In this document: one piece after another, positions 34,289-40,237 of the stretch
How positions within the stretch are numbered: position 1 is the stretch's first letter
How the letters are laid out: each line of letters starts with the position of its first letter
Source of the DNA: Oscillospiraceae bacterium
GTDB lineage: Bacteria > Bacillota > Clostridia > Oscillospirales > Oscillospiraceae
Direction of reading: 5' to 3'
DNA: 59,797 nucleotides
NCBI GenBank assembly: GCA_902795045.1
Contig: CADBJU010000009.1
Span: 1-59,797, forward strand
Program-made: the position numbers and the translations under genes
The notes under the pieces: model-generated
What the model was told of the DNA's origin: nothing
Databases searched by the model: none
Seen by the model: the letters and a program-made list of their open reading frames with translations, nothing else

Positions 34289-34476
34289 AGGCGCAGATCC
34301 TCGGGGGCCGGCAGACGCCGCCCATCGGTCGGATCACCGGCCGCGGCGAGCCGCGCCGCCTCTTCGTCGGTGATATCTTCGCCCCAGCGGCATTCCGTAT
34401 CGTCGATGAGCGCCTGCAGCGCAGGGTCATGCGCAAATCGCTGCATCGCAAAGAGCTCCTTCAGAAGCTTTTCCAT
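34285..34476 (-). CDS. 63-residue acidic protein coupled to the sigma factor
   Basis: A small soluble protein, MEKLLKELFAMQRFAHDPAL and on, with helical N-terminal half and a second half that reads DITDEEAARLAAAGDPTDGR. There is no membrane segment, cysteine pair or known domain; one Cys lies at about position 28. The DEEAARLAAAGD stretch resembles the end of a RiPP leader, so it could be a precursor or recognition protein for the adjacent radical SAM enzyme. A soluble anti-sigma role is the other idea. GGAGGAG precedes the ATG, it begins 6 bases after the radical SAM gene and overlaps the sigma start by ATGA. Confidence 0.6.
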   Translation of the reverse strand: MEKLLKELFAMQRFAHDPALQALIDDTECRWGEDITDEEAARLAAAGDPTDGRRLPAPEDLRL

Positions 34477-34482
34477 GGCTCT

Positions 34483-35559
34483 TCACTCCTCCACCACATG
34501 CCAGCATTGCGGATCCCGGCCGTAGTAATCGCCGGTCACCGCCGCGGCGATGGCCGGACAACCGCGGCACCAGGGCTCCAGCTTGCAGCGGGCGCAGTCG
34601 GCAAAGCGGTCATACTGCCGGTAGCGTGTTTTTGCCTGCGTCCACATCTCCGTGAGATCGTCGGTGAAGATATTGCCCAGCGTGGAGCTCTCCATACGTC
34701 GGCAGGCCATGACCGTGCCGTCGGCGGAGATCGCCATAGTGGCGTTTGCGCAGTGGCAGCCGGCGGGCATATGATCGCCGGGCCTGTGACAGTACGCGGG
34801 AGGATGGAACTTGCCCTCCTCATAGAGATACAGGGCCAGCAGATGATCCTTGAGCGTAAAATTCGTTAAGCTGCCGCATAGCTTTGCCACCTGCCTTTTT
34901 TGAAAGTAGGTCTCCAGCAGGGCGCGGTATTCCATCGGGGGGATGGCGTTGTGCTTCTCATCGGAGGTCGGGACATAGCGGGCAAAGCCGAAGTGGTCGG
35001 CGCCGGCCCGCTCCACGGCGTCCATCACGTCGGGAAGCTCCCTGTAATTTTTTTCCGAAACGGTCATGCTTACCACCGACTGTATCCCCGCCGCACGCAG
35101 CAGTGGGAAGACCTCCATCGTTTTCCGGAAGCTGCCCGGCATACGGAACCAGTCGTGGGTCTGCTCCATGCCGTCGATAGAGACCTGATAGGCAACACAG
35201 CCGGTATCCTTCAGACGGCGGCAAATCTCCTCATTCAGATGGAAGGGATTGCCCATCAGGAAATAGGGCTGCTTTTTCTCCTTCATGAGCTCCGCGAGCT
35301 TCCAGAAATCCGGACACAGAAGCGGGTCGCCGCCGGTGATATGCCAGTTCGGGCGCATGTCCATCCGGCCCAGGAAGCTCTCGACCTTCCGAATGACCTC
35401 CTGCATCTGCGCGAAATCCATACTCACGAGGGGCTTTTTGTTATCCTCCGCGAAGATATAACAATGGCGGCAGCGCTGGTCACAGTTGTCGGTGATATGC
35501 CACTGGACACCGAAGAGGCCCTCCTCGTTTTCCCGCAGGGGATTGGTTCCTGTGTTCAT
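34483..35559 (-). CDS. Radical SAM/SPASM peptide maturase
   Basis: A 358-residue radical SAM enzyme. The 4Fe-4S/SAM motif CxxxCxxC is CDQRCRHC, preceded by GVQWHITDN; glycine-rich SAM contacts follow in WHITGGDPLL. The C-terminal SPASM domain has CHCANATMAISADGTVMACR and CARCKLEPWCRGCPA, suited to two auxiliary clusters. SPASM enzymes of RiPP clusters make Cys-to-alpha-carbon thioethers, C-C or C-O crosslinks, or epimerise residues. The sequence around the SAM motif recalls enzymes of the ACGX-type class, but no ACG-repeat peptide is here. The ATG at 35559 overlaps the stop of the upstream gene (ATGA) with AAGGTG upstream. Confidence 0.88.
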   Translation of the reverse strand: MNTGTNPLRENEEGLFGVQWHITDNCDQRCRHCYIFAEDNKKPLVSMDFAQMQEVIRKVESFLGRMDMRPNWHITGGDPLLCPDFWKLAELMKEKKQPYFLMGNPFHLNEEICRRLKDTGCVAYQVSIDGMEQTHDWFRMPGSFRKTMEVFPLLRAAGIQSVVSMTVSEKNYRELPDVMDAVERAGADHFGFARYVPTSDEKHNAIPPMEYRALLETYFQKRQVAKLCGSLTNFTLKDHLLALYLYEEGKFHPPAYCHRPGDHMPAGCHCANATMAISADGTVMACRRMESSTLGNIFTDDLTEMWTQAKTRYRQYDRFADCARCKLEPWCRGCPAIAAAVTGDYYGRDPQCWHVVEE

Positions 35560-36314
35560 CGGCGCACCTTCTTCCTCATGCAAAAATCTTCGATGGCCTC
35601 GGTCAGGAGCACATAGCGGTCCAAGCCCGCGTCGTGCACAGCCTGCGCCTCAACGGAGCCAAGGTTGAGCCTGATGGCGCGGCGGGTTATCAGGATACGG
35701 CTGAGAAACACCTTTTGCTGGAAATCCGTGATGGCAATACGGGGATCATACCAGGTCTGCAGAAGCTTTTCGGCGGTCTCGGTGAGGATGGGCTGCATAT
35801 CCTCCTCATAGTTCAGATTCGGATGGCCGGTCTTGTAAAAGGCGCCGATATTGATCACGGAGGAGCAGAAAAAGCGCAGGATGTAATCCAGGTCGTCCGC
35901 GGCGGCCTGGCCGTGGTTGGAGTCGGTCGTCATGAAGAGCAGGGTGGGCTTTCCCAGCAGCTCGAGACGGTGCGACATACCGGTAAGCCTGTCGAGCACG
36001 CATTTGGTAAAGCCGGACATGCGCCCCATATACACGGGGCTGCCGAGAAACAGAATGTCACAGTCGCGCATTTTCTGCTTGAGCATACCCATGTCGTCCA
36101 CGCTGTCCAGAGGACAAATGCCGCTGCGGAAGCAGCTGTGGCAGCTGCGGCAGAAATCGAGGCGCACGTCCGCGGCGGTCAGGCGCTCATAGGAGACGGT
36201 TTCGCCGTCTTCGGCGGCTCTCTGGCGAAAGGCCGCGGCAAAGCGGTCGGAGAGCTGGGCGGTGGTGGAGCGCTCTCCGGCGGCGGAGCCGATCAGTGAG
36301 AATACCTTGATCAT
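35556..36314 (-). CDS. Flavodoxin-fold NAD(P)H-dependent oxidoreductase
   Basis: A 252-residue flavodoxin-like FMN protein. The FMN phosphate loop is IGSAAGERSTTAQL, CRSCHSCFRSGICPLD is the usual cysteine set before the second strand, and DILFLGSPVYMGRMSGFTKCVLDR is the conserved NADPH-dependent FMN reductase segment. The C-terminal ~70 residues form an added helical domain. Its place between LanM and the radical SAM gene, with ATGA overlaps on both sides, suggests it supplies electrons to the Fe-S enzyme or reduces dehydrated residues of the peptide (both inference). Confidence 0.82.
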   Translation of the reverse strand: MIKVFSLIGSAAGERSTTAQLSDRFAAAFRQRAAEDGETVSYERLTAADVRLDFCRSCHSCFRSGICPLDSVDDMGMLKQKMRDCDILFLGSPVYMGRMSGFTKCVLDRLTGMSHRLELLGKPTLLFMTTDSNHGQAAADDLDYILRFFCSSVINIGAFYKTGHPNLNYEEDMQPILTETAEKLLQTWYDPRIAITDFQQKVFLSRILITRRAIRLNLGSVEAQAVHDAGLDRYVLLTEAIEDFCMRKKVRR

Positions 36315-39010
36315 ATATTGTTTCCTCCCAGCTCCGGTGTACGGAGATATTCCGACGCCGCAAGGCCGACGCCAAGGCTGCCGACCCAGAGAGACGGGTC
36401 AAAGAAGCTGCGGATACCGGGATCACTCACGAGGAAGCTGCCCTCCCGGACGGCGCGGGCAAGCATGGCCCCCAGCACCTGACCGGCGCGCGCTGTGCTG
36501 CCGGTGCGCAAAAGGCAGAGGACCGTCAGGGCGTTGCCCTCATACAGGGTATCGAAGCGGCCAAGCTCTTTTTCCTCAAGGAGGCTGGAAAGGGCGGTGT
36601 CCCGCAGGGCCTGAGCCGCGGCCTGCTCCGGAAGGCGCTGCGCGATGTAATCCGCCGCCAGGGCGATGCCCGCCGCCTGACGGCCCCGATCAGCCATCCA
36701 GCGGAGCTTCACGGCGCTGTCCGGCCAGCCGTGCAGATCGTCCCGGTAGTCCCGGCGAAGCTGCGCGAGGATCGCCGAGACCTTTTCGGCGCAGCGGCTG
36801 TCCCCCAGGGCCTTATAGGCCGCTGTCAGGGCCACGGCGAGGCCGGCGGCTCCCTTGAACAGATCCGGGATCTCCGGCACATCGGCGGCCAGAAGCTTCC
36901 CGGCGCACAGGCGCAGGCACGCCTCCCGCTCCGGTGAGGAGAAGGGCAGCTCGGCCAGACCCACTGTCAGACCTGCCAGGCCCTCGCTGAGGGAGGGATC
37001 CTCATGCCAGTAAGGGCTGAATTTTGTGAGGACGGGAAGCAGGCGCTCCGCCGTTTCGCGCGCCTGCGGGACCCCGGCGCGCTCCATGGCGGCAAGCCCC
37101 CAGAGGACACCGCCGTAGCCATTATAGAGACCCATGGGCAGGCGCGGCGCGTTTTTCAGCAGCTCCTCATCGAGCTTTGAAAGGGACGAAAGCGAGTCAG
37201 CGATGGGCCGGACGCATTGCTGCGCGATTTCCAGGGCCTCGGCATGGAGCGAGGAGAGGGCCTGGGTACGCAGGAGGGCGGCACAGAAGGCGCCTGCCTC
37301 AGCGTGGCTCCCCATTGCGCCGAAGGGGCGGAGGCCATGGAGGGTGATGGCGGTGCTGAGCCAGAAGGGCTGCCCGGCCGGCGTGTACATCCTGTCGGTC
37401 AGGAGCGCGCGGAAAAGACTGACAGCCGCGGCACGCGCATCCTCACGCGGCACAGGGGCGCCGGCGATGGGGGCGGGCGGAAGCTCCTTCGGCGCATCCA
37501 GGGGCGCGTGCGCAAAGGCGATGCGGATGATGTCCTCCTCACAGCGAAGCTCCGCTTCCGAGAGCCGGTCAAGGCTCTTCTCTGTCATACCCAGCGGACT
37601 GTCCGAAAAATATCCCTCTTTGAGAAGCTCCTCCGTATCCTCACCGCATAGATCCGTGCTCTCCAGACTGGTGCAGAAGTAGGGAATATCCCCGAGCCGC
37701 AGGCAGGCGGCCTCATGGTCCACCTGTTCCCGGAAGGTCTCCGCGCCGATCTGTTCAAAGGGCAGCGCCAGACGGTGAAGGATCTTTTCCTGCTGCGCCC
37801 TGCTTTGCAGCGTTTCCGGCCGATAGAGACTTTGCTGGATCAGCGCGTAGAACATGGTGTTTCGCATCAGGATGCGCACAGTGGAGCCGCCCCGGGCCCG
37901 CAGGAGGGCCTTGATCTCCTCTCGGTGGGCAAGCACCCGGCCATAGCCATCCCGGAAGCCGGCGGCAAAGCGGCCCTCATAGCCCTGGACCGTGTGAGTC
38001 TTCCCGTCCAGGAGCGGGAGACAGGCCGCGCCCGGGCGCTCACTGTAAAGGGGCGAAAACAGCGGCTTGCCGTACATGCGCACAGGCAGGATCCCGATGC
38101 GGTAGACCGACTGGCCCAGGGCGTGGGCGCTGGGCTCCAACTGCTTGTTCCTTGCCTGCTTTTCAAAGGAGGGGGTAATCAAGGTCTCCAGATCGATCAC
38201 GGCGGGCCTGTCGCCGCAGGCCATGATGTTCTCCAGGTGCATGTCGATGCTGCCGAGCCCATGGAGAAGCGCCGTCAGGACACCGAAATGATAATAATAA
38301 TCCGCGACAGCGCTCTCGGTATCCACGCTCGCGCGGCGCAGCCGGGATACGAAAGCGACATTGTTTATCTGAACGACCTCGGCAGCGACGGTACAGTCCG
38401 AAAACCAGCGTTCCACGATCTCGCGGTACACCATGTCCAGACCACAGTCATGGGGCTTGTAATAGAAGACGCCTCCGTCTGTCCATACGCCCGTTACGGC
38501 CCGTCCATGGCGGTGCTGATCCCCGCCGAAGTCAGAAAAGCGTTCGATTTTTGTAAAGGGTTTTCCCCCGAGAAGCCGTTGGGAGATTTCCTCCCGGCAG
38601 GCGGTCAGAGCATCGAAAAACTCGATCCAGCTCGCACGGAAATTGGGGAGGATATGCGCCGCATATTCTGCCGCCAGCGGATAGCGCTCCTGCAGGAGCG
38701 TCTCCGCGCGCCCGCTTTGGGCAAGCTCCGCGGCAAGCTGCTCTTCGAGAGAGTCGTCCGTGCTGCCCAGCATGGCGCTGACCGGGTCGCGCTCGGCCGC
38801 CCGCTCCCGCAGCTCCTGGGCAAGCGCCTGCGCATACAGCAGCTCCAGGCGCTTTTCACAGTTGCGCCGCAGGCAGTCCCGCGCCTCGTCCGTCAGGAGC
38901 GCGGCGGCTGCCGGGCGTTCCTCTTCGATCTCCCTTAATACACGCGCGGCTGCTGCCTTCGTAAAATCGAGGCAGCCGCTCTGTCTTAAAATTTCAATTC
39001 TGTCTTTCAT
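36311..39010 (-). CDS. LanM-type lanthipeptide synthetase with zinc-free cyclase domain
   Basis: An 899-residue class II lanthipeptide synthetase. The N-terminal dehydratase (DUF4135-like) is complete: VFYYKPHD, LGSIDMHLENIMACGD and AVIDLETLI carry Lys, Asp, His, Asn, Asp and Glu for phosphorylation of Ser/Thr. The C-terminal LanC-like domain keeps its glycine-rich repeats (NGYGGVLWGL, LSEGLAGLTVGL, FKGAAGLAVAL, SLGVGLAASEYLR). The zinc ligands are gone: HG reads KG, WCxG reads RGRQ, and CHG reads YEG. It should dehydrate precursors but not close rings by the usual mechanism. The start has a weak ribosome binding site behind a hairpin. It probably acts on the Nif11-type precursors just upstream. 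Confidence 0.88.
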   Translation of the reverse strand: MKDRIEILRQSGCLDFTKAAAARVLREIEEERPAAAALLTDEARDCLRRNCEKRLELLYAQALAQELRERAAERDPVSAMLGSTDDSLEEQLAAELAQSGRAETLLQERYPLAAEYAAHILPNFRASWIEFFDALTACREEISQRLLGGKPFTKIERFSDFGGDQHRHGRAVTGVWTDGGVFYYKPHDCGLDMVYREIVERWFSDCTVAAEVVQINNVAFVSRLRRASVDTESAVADYYYHFGVLTALLHGLGSIDMHLENIMACGDRPAVIDLETLITPSFEKQARNKQLEPSAHALGQSVYRIGILPVRMYGKPLFSPLYSERPGAACLPLLDGKTHTVQGYEGRFAAGFRDGYGRVLAHREEIKALLRARGGSTVRILMRNTMFYALIQQSLYRPETLQSRAQQEKILHRLALPFEQIGAETFREQVDHEAACLRLGDIPYFCTSLESTDLCGEDTEELLKEGYFSDSPLGMTEKSLDRLSEAELRCEEDIIRIAFAHAPLDAPKELPPAPIAGAPVPREDARAAAVSLFRALLTDRMYTPAGQPFWLSTAITLHGLRPFGAMGSHAEAGAFCAALLRTQALSSLHAEALEIAQQCVRPIADSLSSLSKLDEELLKNAPRLPMGLYNGYGGVLWGLAAMERAGVPQARETAERLLPVLTKFSPYWHEDPSLSEGLAGLTVGLAELPFSSPEREACLRLCAGKLLAADVPEIPDLFKGAAGLAVALTAAYKALGDSRCAEKVSAILAQLRRDYRDDLHGWPDSAVKLRWMADRGRQAAGIALAADYIAQRLPEQAAAQALRDTALSSLLEEKELGRFDTLYEGNALTVLCLLRTGSTARAGQVLGAMLARAVREGSFLVSDPGIRSFFDPSLWVGSLGVGLAASEYLRTPELGGNNI

Positions 39011-39023
39011 ATCCTATTTTTTT

Positions 39024-39052
39024 GCGGTGCGGCCTTCTTGCGGCCACACCGC
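39024..39052 (-). promoter_or_regulatory. Hairpin between precursor genes and LanM
   Basis: GCGGTG-GGCC with matching GGCC-CACCGC (39024-39052). On the minus strand it is followed by A rather than T, so it is probably a stabilising or processing stem that keeps synthetase levels below precursor levels. LanM starts 14 bases later. Confidence 0.55.
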
Positions 39053-39122
39053 ATTTCATACCATAGCCTTTTTCAAATCTCCTGCCTGCTTTATACCGCA
39101 AGCGTGCGGTCTGCAAGCACGA

Positions 39123-39230
39123 TCAGCCAATTTCGCTCATGGTAGCGCCTACGGCTACGCTGGCCGCAGAAGCCCACATAACGGCAGTGGCAATAGCGGC
39201 AGTGCAGGAGGTGCCGCCGGCACACAACCG
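39123..39230 (-). pseudogene. Leaderless third lanthipeptide core (precursor remnant)
   Basis: Read on the minus strand, the frame that ends in TGA at 39123-39125 encodes C-A-GG-TSCTAAIATAVMWAS followed by AASVAVGATMSEIG. This is the GG cleavage site and TSC start seen in both intact precursors, with a new 29-residue core. The 77-residue leader is missing; upstream the frame meets a stop at the end of precursor 1. It is therefore a deleted third precursor or a stored core cassette. A rare start (TTG at about 39225-39227) could only give the bare core. Confidence 0.75.
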
Positions 39231-39256
39231 ACAAGCATGAGCGGTCTTAGTTCTGA

Positions 39257-39589
39257 TTAGTCAAAGGTAGTACCGGCATCTATGCTTACGACTACCATTC
39301 CTCCGGATGCGACAGAGGCCGTAACGGAAACAACAACCGTGAGCGCGATGCAGGAGGTGCCGCCGGCGAGCTTGCCCAGCTCCTCTTCGGAGACATCCTC
39401 GTTGGGCTTGTTGATCTCCCTGACCTGCTCGGGGCTGATCTCATAGCCCAGTTCTTTCGCCGCCTTGCTGACTGCGGCGAACGCATCCTTCTCCCCGGCA
39501 TCAAGCAGGGCCTTGACCTTTTCGTTCATTTGGGCGGCAAAGGCCTTGTCGCCGCGCATTCTCTCGACATACTCTTTTGCTGTTTTCAC
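39257..39589 (-). CDS. Nif11-type lanthipeptide precursor 1
   Basis: A 110-residue RiPP precursor. The leader (1-77) belongs to the Nif11-like group, with MNEKVKALLDAGEKDAFAAV, KELGYEISPEQVREI and the end SEEELGKLAGG. The predicted core (78-110) starts TSC and has a single cysteine, ten Ser/Thr residues and an Asp near each end of its last third. The start codon is GTG with AAAGGAG 10 bases upstream. The leader differs from that of precursor 2 at only 7 of 77 positions while the cores diverge, the usual pattern of leader-guided promiscuous synthetases. Secretion and cleavage after GG would be by the adjacent C39 ABC transporter. Confidence 0.9.
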   Translation of the reverse strand: MKTAKEYVERMRGDKAFAAQMNEKVKALLDAGEKDAFAAVSKAAKELGYEISPEQVREINKPNEDVSEEELGKLAGGTSCIALTVVVSVTASVASGGMVVVSIDAGTTFD

Positions 39590-39614
39590 TTTGTTTTTCT
39601 CCTTTCAAATTCTG

Positions 39615-39679
39615 TTATTCATGCGGCAAATCAATAAGCGTACTGTTGTATATTTTTTAATGAATTGCCGCATGAATAA
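39615..39679. repeat. Inverted repeat upstream of precursor 1
   Basis: TTATTCATGCGGCAA (39615-39629) and its perfect inverse TTGCCGCATGAATAA (39665-39679), 15 bp each, with a 35-base A/T-rich centre. It lies just before the precursor 1 ribosome binding site. Confidence 0.7.
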
Positions 39680-39733
39680 TTGTCATATTTTTCGGTTGCC
39701 GCGTCAGCGGCGAGAAAAATGGCATTTTATAAT

Positions 39734-39793
39734 CTTATTACTCCGGCTGTACGGGTGTATGGTTTGCGGATGTTTAATTGCCGGAGTAATAAG
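39734..39793. repeat. Inverted repeat downstream of precursor 2
   Basis: CTTATTACTCCGGC (39734-39747) and its perfect inverse GCCGGAGTAATAAG (39780-39793), 14 bp each. It lies 39 bases after the precursor 2 stop. Together with 39615-39679 it fills the gap between the two precursors. No T tract follows on the minus strand. Confidence 0.7.
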
Positions 39794-39831
39794 CTTTGTG
39801 CCGCAGGCACGCAGGCGGCAAAATGATGATC

Positions 39832-40143
39832 TTATGCCAACGACGCGGTCACGCCAACAGAGATGGCGGCGGAGGCCGTAAGCGCAGAGACGGCGACCGG
39901 GATGCAGGAGGTGCCGCCGGCAAGCTTGCCCAGCTCTTCCTCGGAGATGTCCTCGTTGGGCTTGTTGATCTCCCTGACCTGCTCAGGGCTGAGTTCATAG
40001 CCCAGCTCCTTCGCCGCCTTGCTGACTGCGGCGAACGCATCCTTCTCCCCGGCAGCAAGCAGGGCCTTGACCTTTTCGTTCATTTGGGCGGCAAAGTCCT
40101 TGTCGCTCTGCATTCTTTCGATGTACTCTTTTGCGGTTTTCAT
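39832..40143 (-). CDS. Nif11-type lanthipeptide precursor 2
   Basis: A 103-residue precursor with the same 77-residue leader type, ending EEELGKLAGG, and a 26-residue core that starts TSCIPVAVSALTASAAISVG. The core has one cysteine at position 3 and six further Ser/Thr. The ATG is preceded by AAAGGAG. A ring, if formed, would have to join Cys3 to a downstream dehydrated residue, the reverse of nisin-type order but known in prochlorosins. It is the first precursor after the transporter genes. Confidence 0.9.
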   Translation of the reverse strand: MKTAKEYIERMQSDKDFAAQMNEKVKALLAAGEKDAFAAVSKAAKELGYELSPEQVREINKPNEDISEEELGKLAGGTSCIPVAVSALTASAAISVGVTASLA

Positions 40144-40237
40144 TTGTGGTTTCTCCTTTCATGAATGGCTCTACCTATTTATACGGATAAAATGCCGATG
40201 TGGCAGCATTTTTTGTGAAAAAGCTAAAAACATTTTG

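Noticed and set aside
34285-36314. An ACGX-repeat radical SAM system
   Set aside because: The radical SAM sequence recalls that class, but no peptide with ACG repeats is encoded nearby in any frame.
37715-38938. 407-codon plus-strand frame within the long LanM
   Set aside because: Antisense to a gene with clear LanM motifs; no independent support.
36311-39010. Frameshift as an explanation for the lost LanC zinc ligands
   Set aside because: The frame is continuous and the surrounding glycine motifs are in register, and the second LanM shows the same loss independently.
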